Shown here: positions 22,501 through 37,500 of the stretch, in pieces
How the letters are laid out: each line of letters begins with the position of its first letter
Position numbering within the stretch: the first letter of the stretch is position 1
Source of the DNA: Bombyx mori
Taxonomy: Eukaryota; Arthropoda; Insecta; Lepidoptera; Bombycidae
DNA length: 64,000 nucleotides
NCBI RefSeq assembly: GCF_030269925.1
Contig: NC_085108.1
Coordinates: forward strand, 7,750,001-7,814,000
Direction of reading: 5' to 3'
The notes under the pieces: generated by a model
Told to the model about the DNA's origin: nothing
Database searches by the model: none
What the model saw: the letters and a program-made list of their open reading frames with translations, nothing else
Position numbers and translations under genes: made by a program

Positions 22501-25500
22501 TGTGTATTTATTTCCGGGCTCTTGGAAGCGAAGTCTACAACTGAGATGGTTCTCTTTACTTACTATCCACCATACATAGAGGCAGAATTACCCGGGGAGG
22601 TGGGCGGGGGTCAAAGAACATACAAATTTGAAAATTAACAAATGAACGCTATTGGTCAATAGTCGCCGGCGTTACGGACACGTTATTGGTCAACGCGACC
22701 GCTCCACGCTCTGATTGGTCGCGTCCTTGCGCCTTCCGGTTTTGCGGTGGTCCGTTGAACGTTTTGAATTAATACCATTTCATTCTTTGCAGCACAATGA
22801 GAGTGACGAATTAGTTTTCTTTGTCTTCTGTGAAAATCGAAAGTGATATTGGAGAAGGTGACACTATGTCTTTGTCGCGTTATAATGCGAATCCACAGAA
22901 ATACCGTCCTAAAACACATCTACATAGCATCCGAAGATTTGCAACAGAATTTAAACGAAATACTAATAATATATTAATCTACTACGCCATGCGAACGTGC
23001 GATAATTGCGATAAATGTTAAGGACAAACGTTTAATTTTACCCTTAACTAGACAATGACCGGTTTATTTTTGATAACGCCATCTTGTTGTGTCTTTAAAG
23101 CGGTTAGTTGCCCTCAATTAAGAAAAATAGTATTATTATTCACCAATAGATGTCGGGAAGAGTTGATTATTGAAAACACGAATAAAACAACATTTTCTGA
23201 AAATCAATCGTAGCGTAATCGATTTATCGCCCCCGAAATCCCCTGTATACTAAATTGTATGAAAATCGTTGGAGCCTTTTCCGAGATTCAGATTATATAC
23301 ATATATATTAATATACAAGATTTGCTCGTTTAATGGTATAAGATAATCACCACCAAACACTGCTAAAAAAGACAATAATGGTACCCACACAAATCAGTAT
23401 CCTCCTTAGACTAGCAGCTAATAGGTAATGGGGAAAAAAAGTGGTTACCATACATCTGGCATAAGCTGTGTTAAAGAACTGAAACTTTGCGGTAGGCAGC
23501 GGCTTGGCTCTGCCACTGGCATTGCTGAAGTACATGGGCAACGGTAACCACTCAACATCAGGTGGGCCGTATGCTCGTCTGCCTACAAGGGCAATAAAAA
23601 AAAAAACTTAGAAGTCAAGGTCTCAAGGTAGATAATGGCTTCCAAGTTATTGAGCGACCGGAATAGCCAACCAGTCACTAGCACTCCATTGCCTGGTTAG
23701 GGACCGGTTGTCCTCTGTTTCTCAGGGGTCTTTAATCGGTAATCGAGTCACCAACATTTATCGCCTCGCCGTCGGTAGGCATCCTAGGGGTGTCGCCGCG
23801 AGTCTGGTTGTGGTGTTGACAGCGGGAACCCCCTAACCTGACCGGGCCCTGACTGCGAGTGGAGAGTGGAGATTTTTTACCGGCGGTAGGACCTCTTGTG
23901 AGTCCACGCGGGTGGGTACCACCGCCCTGCCTATTTCTTCCGTGAAGCAGTAATGCGTTTCGGTTTGAAGGGCGGGGCAGCCGTTGTAACCATACTGAGT
24001 CCTTAGAACTTATATCTCAAGGTGGGTGGCGCATTTACGTAGTAGATGTCTATGGGCTCCGGTAACCACTTAACACCAGGTGGGCTGTGAGCTCGTCCAC
24101 CCATCTAAGCAATAAATAAAAAGGTCGGATGCCAGGTGAGAGAGTGCAAGGGGAGTCGCTTGTTGGGTAGGAGTCACCAACATAACACTTACGCTAAGGA
24201 CTCACCTTAAAGCGAGGACTTCTACGTTTGGCATCCTTCGCAGCAAGGTCACGTCGCCCAGCTCCGCGCCCCTGCAACAATAACCATTTGTTTTTTGTTA
24301 AATGAACACGGAACATCAAACGACTACCTAGACAAAAGATAACCACAACGTAAGACAGCTTTATATACTTCCAGATTCTTTAGATCCTAGTTATTTTTGG
24401 GCTGACAGACACATCATAACAAAATATATGTTTCAGAGGGCAGCTGGATAGTCTCGATTTCAATTGCCCCCTTTTATTTAATTACATAAATATACGAAAA
24501 CAATTAAGTACATTACTGAAACAAATATGAAATAAAGTGTAATATTAAATGGTAAAAAAAGATCCGACTGCAAATGACCTACATAATATCTCTATAGTAA
24601 AAATATATCACAGTAATTAATTTTTATTTTTGTTTTATTTATTGGATACCAACATGTAAAACATCAGCACGGAACATTGCATGAAAATTTTACATTATTA
24701 CAATTATTTACTACCAAATACGCTACATAACTAAAAAGCTCATTGAGCAAGGTTGTATAGACTTCTCGTCCAAAGCTGTCAACAGTGCCAGCAAATACGT
24801 CCAGAGAATACTTGCTATGCAAATTATATATGATATACATACATATGACTTTAATGTTAGTAACATGACGCAGGCTTGGTTGTGACCAATGGGGTAGGGA
24901 TCTTAACTCGCACCCGGGGAACGATACACTTATTAGCATAACAAGCGGCCCGCTCCGGCTCCGCTCGGGTCTTTAACAAAAATGTCAACGATATTTGACG
25001 TTGTTTTATTTTTTAAAACAAAAGAACACTTATTGCGGCATAACTATAATAGTTAACATAATCATATGCTGTCACGACACTTTTTGTAAATAATAATGTG
25101 TTCTACAAAGTCGTAGTACATTATTTTATTCTATCATGAATAATTTTCGCAGGGCACGGAATGTAAAGAATATTTCAGGTAATTTTTTTACACCTTGGGC
25201 TACATTATTGGAGTTTTAGTAATCATCACCATTTTTTTTTCAAAAAAGAATATAGGCTATGTCACTCGGGTATAGTGTAGCTTCCAAACAGTGAAAGAAT
25301 TTTTCAAATCGGTTCAGTAGTTTCGGAGCCTATTCAAGACAAACAAACAAACAAATCTTTCCTCTTAATAATATTGGTATAGAAGTATAAATAATATTGT
25401 CCAGAAATCAATTATAAATTCTATTCAATTATATTTATTTTAATTCAATTATATTAATTCAATTATAAATATAATAAAAATAAAAATTATTCTGCAACTT

Positions 25501-28500
25501 CTTGTTTTGTGTACTATTTGGCGCCCCTTTGTGAGTAGCGCCCAGGATTTGATGCCCTCCCTTGCCCCCCGTCGCTACGCCAACGGCTGTGGTCCTGTCA
25601 TCGCCGACGTCTGAACAGTAACCATTAACCCTCTTTATAACAGGATACGATTTTTTTTATTTTATACATTCATCATTTTTTTTTTATTTTAGACAGCAAA
25701 TGAACAGACAATGCAAGGTCGCTCTGATCGATCTCCAATTGAATTGTCTACGTGATCGCACATCCGGATCAGCCACAGTGTATATTAATTACTAAATTCA
25801 TTTTTAAACTTCCACCCACCTCTAATCAAACGACCACCAGAGACCTATGCATAACAACCTGAACCCACCCTAAGACGGGAGATTAAAACCTCAACTGAAC
25901 TAAAATTATCTGTCTCATCCTTCATACGGAGCAATGATGAACTGGCCGATAGTATTAGGTGCCTTTTTTTTATTTATTGCTTAAATGGATGGACGAGCTC
26001 ACAGCCCACCTGGTGTTCAGTGGTTACTGGAGCCCATGGACATTTACAACGTACATGCGCCACCCACCTTAAGATATAAGTTCTAAGGTTTTAGTATAGT
26101 TACTAACACCAGTAAATCGCTTTAATTATTGCAGTGCAAACCCTCTCAACATGGAGGCATTTAGCCTACTGTGTCACGCTGGCTAGACGGGTTGGTACAG
26201 GGTTTAATTTCGAGTTTTCCTTCTTTTGCACTATATGTCTTGTGCATATTCCCATAGTCCGTTCTTACGACTCCCTGAGATAGTATAGGGGTGGTGACAC
26301 ATTGTATTCTTACTCCGTCACCACACGGAGAACCGGAAGAACGAACCGGCCACACTGGAGATCACTTGGAGAGGCCTATGTTCAGCAGTCGACAGGCTGA
26401 GATGAAACCCTCTTATCGTGCCCCCCATTAATTACATATCGGGGCAACACAAAGCCACCATCACCCGATACATGTCATATTGGACACCGCGGAAATTACT
26501 CTCGATTCTTTTAGGACCCTCAAGCACCGGTCAGAGTCCTCGTTGAACTCATCGATTACGAAGAAGAGTTCGACGAGCCAACTAACCTATAGACACAGCC
26601 CACCGAGTCTCTCGTCGGATCTTCTCAGTGGGTCGCGATCCGGTGGTAGATTCAGCGAAGCACTGCTCTTGCTGTGTGTGTGTTTTAGCAAAATATCTTA
26701 GGTTGAGCCCGTGAGCTCACCTTATTGTATGTACGTATTTTCTTTCATGATGTGATGTTAATAGTACACCGCAACATACCTGCTGTATCTTTATCTGTCC
26801 AGAATTTCGGTTATTTAAACGGTTGCCTGGAAGAGATCGCTTTTAGCGATGACAGCCAATTTTTTTTTTTTTTTCCGCTTAAATGTGTGGACGAGGTCAC
26901 AGCCCACCTGGTGTTAAGTGGTTACCGGCGCCCATAGACATCTATAACGTAAATGCGCCACACACCTTGAGATATAGTTCTAAGGTCTCAGTATAGTTAC
27001 AACGGCTGCCCCACCCTTCGAACCGAAACGCATTACTGCTTCACGGCAGAAATAGGCAGGGCGGGGGTACCTACCCGTGCGGACTCACAAGAGGTCCTAC
27101 CACCACTAATTACGCAAATTATAATTTTTGCGGGTTTGATTTTTATTACACGATGTTATTCCTTCACCGTGGAAGTCAATCGTGAACATTTGTTAAGTAC
27201 GTATTTCATTAGAAAAATTGGTACCCGCCTGCGGGATTCGAACACCGGTGCATCGCTAGATACGAATGCACCGGACGTCTTATCCCTAAGGCCACGACGA
27301 CTTCAAAAGAGATCAAGAGATCGGTTTTTGCGATAAGACCGCCTATTGTACAAACATATCTGCTTGTTGACTGTTTTCTGGTGTTAATTGTGTTTTGGTG
27401 TGCAATAAAGTATGTTCTCTCTCTCTCACCTACCGGGCGCAGCTAAGATAGCCCAGGCTACCAGCAAATAAGTAAGGAAATAAAGAAGCAGTGTGACCGC
27501 GCTGACGGACCGTACCTACCGACACCACATCAACTGTGTCGCCCGCAGACATTTATTACGTGCGGTCACGTCGATATGTTATGTCACACGCGGCCGTAAC
27601 AATAACAGTGACAGCCCGACTAAACCTACATTGAATATGGGTTTTTATATTTTTATCCGACTTCAAAGAAAAGAAGGTTGTTTTTTATGTTCATGTATTT
27701 TTATGTTAAACTGGTTATTTTTTAATTTGACAGTTCGTGTTTGTCTCGTGTTCCCCTTGAAATTTTATCAAAAACTGAGTGGTAGTTTTTAATTATACTT
27801 AATAATGCAGATATATTTGAGTGACTTAAACTACACAGTGACAATGTTCTCAGCTCATTTCGGTTTATTTTTTATTGCTTAGCTGGGTGGACGAACTCAC
27901 AGCCCACCTGGTGTTAAGTGGCTACCGTAGCCCATAGACATCTACAACGTAAATGCGCCACCCACCTTGAGATCTAAGATCTCAGTATAGTTACAACGGC
28001 TGCCCCGCCCTTCAAACCGAAAAGCATTACTGCTTCACGGCAGAAATAGGCAGAGTGGTGGTACCTACCCGTGCGGACTCACAAGACGTCCTACCACTAG
28101 TAAAGTAAGTTTTTTTTTTAATACATTTTTGTTGTATTGTTAGTACATCTGTCTGTTCACTGGGATAAGTGAGAGAGACCAACATCAGTTTCCCTAATGT
28201 ATGGTACATACCGCACGACAAGGAGTGAAAAATAAATTTATAATAATCAAATTTCACATCAATCTTTGTAATAAATCTTTTTGTTAAAATTATTACACGA
28301 AAAAAGTACACGTGGATGTCATTGGGTCAGCGTTTCTCAAACTTTCTAGTCACTAGATTAAAAATTAAGAAGACACTCAAAGTGCGGGTAGGGTCTGCTT
28401 ATTCTCGTTTCCGACCTGGATAATATCTAAATCAAACGCAAGTACTAAATATTTTACTTTATTGCGACTTGACTGTGGCCCTAGCTTTGAGGACGTCTAT

Positions 28501-31500
28501 AATCGACAGTAACCACTTACCATCAAGTGGGTCGTAAGCTCGTCTATCTACAAAGACATTAAAAAAGAATCTATGTGCATATTTAACTTTAAGGTAAATA
28601 TTATTAGCGCGATACAGGACATTCCGAAATGAATGCTTCCATCATCATCATTATCCTGCCCTTCTCCCAGTCATCTGGGGTCGGCGCAACGTGTTTTCTC
28701 CTTCCATACTCTTCTATCATATACCATTTCTTCGCTCAAGAGAGCGCAATAAGAGGGGAGTCTTACCCATATCGTCTTTCACGCAATCCATCCATTTCTT
28801 CTTAGGTCTACCTCTTCCTCTATATCCTTCCGCATTCATAGTTAACACTCTCTTAACAACCTCATTTTCATTTCGTCTCGTTAAATGTCCATACCATCCC
28901 AAACGCGCACTCCTCAGCTTCTCTGTCACAGATGACACTTTCAGACTTCCTCTAACATATTGATTCCGTATTCTATAGTGTTTAGAGATAGTAGGGTGAG
29001 TATTCATTTGCATTTTACTTTCACGTGTCATCAGCATTCGCTTATTGTTGGAATGTTCGATATTATTTATAGAAATCGTACAACACGTGTTCGCGACCAA
29101 TCTAGGAATAGCATCGTGTAAAACTGAAACAAACCGGCAAATTTTAAACGTTATTATAACTGACGTTGGGACGTACTGTTTTTTTATTATTTTTTATTAG
29201 CGACCCGCCCTCGCTTCGCTTCGGAAACTGTAATTTATTATTGATTTCTCCACTATTTAATGGATGTTATTATACATATAAACCTTCCTCTTTAATCACG
29301 CTATCTATTAAAAAAACCGCATCAAAATCCGTTGCGTAGTTTTAAAGATTTAAGCATACATAGAGATATAGGGACAGAGAAAGCGACTTTGTTTTATACT
29401 ATGTAATGATTTTCCTTTTTATAGCATCCTATTCGATAGTAAGAAGCTATTTCAGCTACGCTAGGACGGGTAAATGAGCTCACGGGCTCAACCTGAGAGA
29501 ATTTGCTAACACTAGCCCTAGCAAGAGCAATGCTTCGCGGAATCTACCACCGGATCGGAATCGCGACCCACTGACAAGATCCGGCGAGAAACTCAGTAGG
29601 CTGTGTCTATGGGTCGGTTCGCTCGTCGAGCTCTTCATCGTAATAAACGAGCTCAACGAGGACGGTGACCGGTGCTTGAGGGGCCTATAAACCACCAAGA
29701 GTGAATCCGGTACGTTGCCGCGTCGCGATCGGATAAGAGCGTACTGTGAGCTCGCTTAGGTTACACCGTCAGATTATTTAGACCACAAAGTATTTATATT
29801 CTCAATAGTTGCGTGTAACGAAAATTTATATATGAGTCGTCTATTATCAAAGGTGGCAATCTGTGCATTTGGACAAAAAAATGTTATTGATATGTCAATA
29901 CAGATTGATTTGAATATAATCGTCTCCTTCAAAGAATACGGTTCAAAACCTGCATTAAATAAAGGTTAATACTTAACCTGTTATTTATCTAAGATGTCGT
30001 TCAGAAGAGTTTTGTGACTGCCAATGGAATACAAAGTCAATAATTCGTTTTTCTGATTTACCAATAATTGTCCAAAAGTCACATTGCCGGCTTTGATAAT
30101 AGTCGACTCATATATCGGATTAAGAATAAATAAAAACAAAACAAAATCGTTGGATGAAAGGCGATTGCATGCAGCAGAGATGCGAATGTTGTGATAGATG
30201 TGTGAAGTAACGAGAATGGATAGAATACGGAATGAATATGTTAGAGGAAGTCTGAACGTGGCACCTATGACAGAGAAGCCGAGATGTGCGCGTTTGGGAT
30301 GGTATGGACGTGTGATGAGACGAAATGAAAATAAGGTTGGTGAGAGAATGTTAACCATGAATGTGGAAGGATATAGAGGAAGAGGTAGACCTAGGAAGAA
30401 ATGGATGGATTGCGTGAAAGACTATATGTGTAAGAGGGAGTGAGCGAAGAAACGGTATATGATAGAAGAGTATGGAAGGAGAAAACATGTTGCGCCGACC
30501 CCAGGTGACTGGGAGAAGGGCAGGATAATGATGATGAAAATCGTTGGCATAGCAAAAAAATTTAGCCCACAGGAAACTGTAGTCACTCCCTAATTAGACA
30601 TGTCCGGAATAGTCTACTCAAACCAATACAATACAGTGTGCTTAGCACTAGTTTTTTAACTTCTCAATCGCGTTAATGTTAACTCAAATTTGTATGAAGT
30701 TGGAACAGCGCCCCTAGCGGCAAAAGTAGGTAGATCGAGAAGATAAAAACTGGCACTAAGCACACTGGTCAATGAGTTATGGTCGCACGGAAACCTTTAC
30801 GTAAATCTAAGTGACTTTCATCATAATATTAAAAATGATACATTCAGCTGGAGCCACTGCGGTCATCCACAGTGCGTTTCCAGAGGTCTTTTTTGCCACG
30901 TACCATCCGGCTATGGAATGAGCTCCCCTCCACGGTGTTTCCCGAGCGCTATGACATGTCCGTCTTCAAACAAGGCTTGTGGAGAGTATTAAACGGTAGG
31001 CAGCGGCTTGGCTCTGCCCCTAGCATTGCTGATGTCCATGGGCGACGGTAACCACTCACCATCAGATGGGCCATATGCTCGTCTGCCTACAAGGGCAATA
31101 AAAATATATATTCACGGATGAAAAATACTACTATTAAAAGTGAGACCTTAGAACTCATGTCTCAAGGTGGGTGGCAGAACTTACGTCGTAAATATCTATG
31201 GGCTCCGGTAACTACTTAACAACAGGTGGGCCGTGAGCTCGTCCACCCAATTGAGCAATAAAAAAATAAAAATAAAAATAGAAAACCGCTATTTTTGAAT
31301 TCCGAAATTAAAAACTAAACAAATTAAAACAATCCGCCACGGTACTAACAAATTTAATAATAGGTACAATTTAAAATGTTTAGTGGCCGCTGTCCACCCA
31401 CTAACACAGAAACACGAGCAATAACAATCAAGTATTAGGTATAAATTTATTAAAATTGAGCTTTATTCGAGTAAGCATGAGGTTCAAATACAATTATCTT

Positions 31501-34500
31501 TTGTATGATTATATTACATTATGGTTTTGAATGGATAATACAACGATCTAAATTCAAAATTTTTCAACAATGCTAGTGGACTCTAATTAGGATAGTTGAC
31601 ATTATTCCTAGAACAATACGGCTTTTTTTTTAATTAATAGCACGATAAGACACTGAGTGGAACGCGCAAAATTCTATTTTTGTTTAAAATAAAAGGAAAA
31701 TCAGAAGTTTGCATGAACGTAATGGTCTCTTTCCTATATCACATTAGGTTCAATATAGTTATTAGTTTAATGGCACATACGACAAAACGTTTCTGTTATG
31801 TTTATTAGGATTATATTAAAACTTCAATTTTTGTCATTTGGGCCCGATCACTGAATACTATATAGGTCTATGCCCAAAACAGACGGCCGAACTGACGTGA
31901 CAATGACATTTGGTGCGCTAAACATGGCGGATTTTCGGCCTCATTAGACATTTACGTATATTTATGTTTCATTTCATGTACGCACTGAAATACTGTTATA
32001 TTGTTTTCCTGCGAGTTAAAGTGCTGAGTAAAAACGAGATAGATATATGTTTATGTGTGTGCCTTCAAAATGGGTGCTATTTATATAAGCAATTGTACGT
32101 ATAGAACAATATGTCGTGTCCCTACTATATAGGTCTATGGGCCGATAGAACCTTGCAGGCAATCTGTCAAAATAGTTGAGTGACATTTAAGAGAAAGAAA
32201 ATTGCCGCCAAAACGCCGCCATGTTTTTTTGTTTCTTTTTTAATTGTTTTTTTAAAATTGTTTTTACCGATATGCTTATCTTTATATAATATATGCGATG
32301 ATCAGTCAATTAGTTTATTAAGTAACAACCGCTCGTCATTATGCAAAGGCGAAAACTTTCATTTTCTATCTCAAGAACATTTAGAAAACCGGTTCCATCT
32401 AAAGTCAGACGAAAGCTAACACAAAAGACTTACTTTCTATCGGACAGAGAGCTTTTGCTGTGTCTAATTTAATTTATTTTTTTAATACAAATCCAAAATT
32501 CTCGACGATTACAAAGTTGTTTGTGTCTAAACCAGTGATTCTCAACCTTTTTTTTGTTGCGGCACATATTTAACGATTTCAAAATTTGGCGGCACACAAA
32601 AAAAAAAGAAAAATTATTTACTTACTACAACACACTGCATAAATAGTTTATCAAAAAAATTTAATATACGAAATAAACTAAAATATACTATAATTTTTTT
32701 TTTGTGGATTTCAATATTTGTTCATGTTTAAAATATTTTTCTTTTCAAATGATAATTTTATAATATTAACATTATTATATATTCGCAAAATTTGGAGGCA
32801 CACTTTTGAAATTTGGCGGCACACAAAAGTGCGGCGGAACAGTGGTTGAGAATCACTGGTCTAAACACTCTACATACAATAGTAATGTCCTCTAATGTAG
32901 TAATCGAAAAGTGACATTACGTATCGGGGTCAAGTTTGAGAAAATTGAATGTTGCGCAAACTACATACGGTCTGATTTACGACAAATGTTCGACAAGATT
33001 TACGACTATTCAATTTATTGGTATCATCATTGTAATAAATTTTTTTACGTGTTATGCCCTAAGATCAGTCACTGTCACTTTTGTAGTAGTAGTAGTTCAA
33101 TTTTCTAATTGGAAAGGCAAAGATATACCAAACAGCCTAATCTTTTGTATATTCTTTTTTTTATGAAAAATGATATGGAGAGAAATGAAATGAAGTTGAT
33201 TAATTTGAAAACCTAATTAATTGTTTTTTTTATAAGCAACAAATGGATAATAAATGGGATGAGTGGTCGAGCTCACAGCCCACCTGGTGTTAAGTGGTTA
33301 CTGGAGCCCATAGACATCTACAACGTAAATGCGCCACCCCTCTTGAGATATAAGTTCTAAGGTCTCAGCATAGTTACAACGGCTGCCCGACCCCTCAAAC
33401 CGAAACGCGTTACTGCTTCACGGCAGAAATAAGCAGGATGGTGGTACCTACCCGTGCGGACTCAGAAGAGGTCCTACCACCAGTAAAAAAGTCACTGGAC
33501 TTTTTGGAAGATCCCGAGAAGCTACGGCCAGCGGCATTGTTTACTCTTCCCATATTTGTGCACTTTCACAGATAATATTAATAAACCACCGATTTTTACA
33601 CATTTAAACCTGAAGAAACACTAAATAGACAAAATGAAACACTTCACTCCTCGCGTTCCCGCCAAAAGTCCTGTCATGTTTGTATTATTATTTTTTTCAC
33701 TTTTTGGCGGGAACGCGAGGAGCGAAGTGAAGTTTGTGATGTTTCAAACAGGAGAATCCGACGGGTTTGTTCATTGGAGACAGGGAATGAACTAAAGCAG
33801 AATGATATAACGTAAACCAGCGATTTTTAAAACTATTCATTTGTCTGTTTTTAAATTATTAATTCGAAATGAACTATCCGTTTTCTATGCAAATAATAGA
33901 AAGAAAAAAAACGTATTCAATAAAAATAACATCAAAAAATGAGTCAAAAGCCCCACCTTGTGGCTCGTTGCGATATATATATGGAGATTTGACCAGAGGA
34001 GGGTTGACGTCTGGCCTGAAAACTCATGCCAAATCCCTATACGGTATGCCAAGAGGGTCACGCTAAGCCGTCCCCACGTAATAAGGGATAAGGGCAATAA
34101 GAAAATTACGAAGAAACGAACTGGCCGTCTAATAAGTTTTCGCGCAAGGAAACAGTTTGAACCTTGGGATATAGGCCACCTTTGTCATACGACTGAGCTA
34201 ATAACAAAAAACACGCATTTATAGACAACCATTGCCAAGATATCCGAAACTAATGAAACGCAATCTCAACATGAACCCGTCGTGACGTATACGTAAGGTC
34301 AAACTCCACTGTTTTAACGTTAAGAATGAGACCACTCAAAACGCTAATATGGTGACATTTAAAGAATCGCCATTCGTAATATTGATCGCGTTTAGTGAAG
34401 AAAAACCTCTTGTGAGTCCGCGCGGGTAGGTACCACCACCCTGCCTATTTCTGCCGTGAAGCAGTAATGCGTTTCGGTTTGAAGGGTGGGGTAGCCGTTG

Positions 34501-37500
34501 TAACTATACTAAGATCTTAGAACTTATATCTCAAGGTGGGTGGCGCATTTACGTTATAGATGTCCATGGGCTCCAGTAACCACTTAACATCAGGTGGGCT
34601 GTGAGCTCGTCCACCCATCTAAGCAATAAAAAATAAAAAATAATTTAAAATGTTTCTTAGACGGAATCACGTGTCCGTCATTCAGTGAAGAGAGTTGTTC
34701 AGTTTTGCATAGTGATAATAAGACTGTTTAAAATATTGATTTTTAAAAAGAGATTAAGGGGTATCAATTGAATGGGCTTGAAAACTCAATAAAGTCTTTT
34801 ATTGTTAATTCATCTTTAAATATATATTTCATCTGTGCGTGTGTTTGTCACTGAGTTCCTCCTAAACGGCTGAACCGATTTGAATGTTTTTTTTTTTGTG
34901 TGCGTTTAGTGGCACTCTGGATGGTTTAGATTAAAAAATCAGCCCGGCCGTAATTTGTCTTTCCTAGAAATAATTTATATAGCAAAACAACGTTTGCCGG
35001 GCCAGCCAATATCATTATATAGTTATATCTATAAAACAACAAACCATATTTTTAGCTATAAGGACATTCCAAAGAACTCTCCGAGTACTCAGGAGCGAAT
35101 CCTCGCGCGAATATTGAAGTAACAAAGGACATTCTCAGAGACAGCATTGTACAGCAAAATCACGACCGCTACGAAATCACGGCACACCCTTTTTTATGAT
35201 GAAGGATTACTGGTGGCCCGGAGGCCTTTCCAGTTTCACCAGGACAGATGGGCGGGCAAAGGCTCAGCTAGGAGGGGTGGGATTTGCTAACAGCTACCCG
35301 AGCGCCTCCGAAGGAGACCTAACAGCTCAAGAGCAGCTGCTTCGCGTATGAATCTACTACCGGATCGGAAACGCGACCCGCTGAAAAGATCCGGCGAGAA
35401 ACTCAGCGAGCTGATTCATGGGTTAGGTTGCACGGCGAACTCTTTGTCGAGTTCGACGAGTACGGTTACCGGGGTCCCTAAGCCTGCTCCTAGTGTTAGA
35501 GCTGAAGGCGTCTAATGCAAAGGTTATTGGATCTGATGGACCCGTAAGGACGTGTCTAGGGCCCTCCAATTCTACAGATGCCTCCCTCGATAGTCGAGTG
35601 CTTGGCGACAACCGTACCAGTTAGCCTGTATTCGACGCCCGGTCTGTGTCGGTTTTCTCGCTAAAATTATTTGGTATCCAATTCAATTCAATCCAAATGA
35701 TTTACTTGCCAGAGACATAGTACATAAATAATGGTGCCTTTTATAAAATTAATTGATGATTACCGGCATGTCAATTCATAAATTATAGTCAGAAAGAATT
35801 TAATTACATTCATAATCTATTAAAATCATACAATAATAGATCTAATCAAATACATGTTAATATCATTTAAAAATTCACCAAATCATAATCCTCCTCCTTC
35901 AGTCGATCGCTCATTGCTGAGCATCGTGATGCGCCCGCTTGTGACCTTTTTTTGTAATTTGTAGCCACTTATGTCGGTCAGTGGCACAGTGAAGTGCGTG
36001 GCTCAGTCTCATGTCCAGATACTCAGACACTTGGTCACTCCATCTTTTTCGGCTACGACCTCTGGATCGTCTTCCATACACTTTACCCGTCACTATGAGT
36101 CTCTCCAGGTTGTCAGAGGGTTTTCTTGCTATATGACCAAAGTATTGGAGCACTCTATATAGACATTTGGTGGATAGCCTCTGGTCAACTTTTAGCTCGT
36201 TGAGGATGGAAGCGTTCGTCCGGAAAGCCGTCCAAGGGATGCGCAACATGCGCCGCCAGCACCACATCTCAAACGCGTCTATGCGTCGCCTGTCAGACTC
36301 TTTCAAGATCCAAGTCTCAGCCCCATACAAAAAGATTAAGAAAACAAGCGTCTCAGCAATTTGCACTTTCGTCTTCTTGAGTATGTTTCGATCTCTCCAT
36401 ATTTTGTTTAGCTGGCTCATAGCGGATTTGGCCATTCCGATGCGTCGGCTTATTTCGGTTTCCGATCCAAATCATAATAACATTTCCTTAAAAAAACTCA
36501 TAGTTTTTGAATTTATGGTAGATTCTTTGCTTGCATGTTCCCATGACAGGCGTAATAAATCCCCTTCGGCATTCACGAAATCCGACCTTAAGGTATAACA
36601 TATACATAATATATTCGTAAATTAAGAGATTCGGCGCGGTCAAATACACCAGCGCGCTGAAATCATTCACCTCAGATATCTGAGTTTCGCTCGACTGAAT
36701 TATTGGCTTTGAACCAAGTTTTAGGTTCGTTGTGTATGATGACCCACTTCAAACACTAGTTGTGTCCAACGGATACTATTTGTGGACAGCGAGAAGAGAC
36801 AGTGGCCCGATACAGTTACCTTCCAATAGATTCGACGTGCGAACGAACGTATGAGCATCGTAAAAACAAGGCATTGTCTAAAATCTACAATATCTACAAT
36901 TATAAGTGGTCCTTTAGACCACTCGCAGACTCATCTATAGAAGACGGAGCTAACGTGCTCAGATATCCGTTGGACACCAAATTCAACGGTAGGCAGCTGC
37001 TTGGCTCTGCCCCTGGCATTGCTGAAATCCATGGGCGACAGTAACCACTCATCATCAGGTGGGCCGAAAACTAGTCTGCCTTTTTTTTTATTGCTTAGTT
37101 GGGTGGACGAGCTCACAGCCCACCCGGTGTTAAGTGGTTACTGGAGCCCATAGACATCTACAACGTAAATGTGCCACCCACCTTGAGATATAAGTTCTAA
37201 GGTCTCACTCAGTATAGTTACAACGGCTGCCCTGCCTTTCAGATCGAAATGCTTACAACTGTTTGTTGCAAAAATTACTGTTTCACGGCAGAAATAGGCA
37301 GGGCGGTGGTACCTACCCGCGCGGACTCATAAGACGTCCTTCCACCTACGTTTGTATTGAATAGGCTCCGAAACCACTGAACCGATTTAAAAATTTATTT
37401 CGCTGTTGGAAAGCTACGCTATCCCCGGGTGACATAGGCTATATTTATTACATTTAAAAAAAAAATAGGGATCCTTACTGAAACTCCAATAATGTAACCC

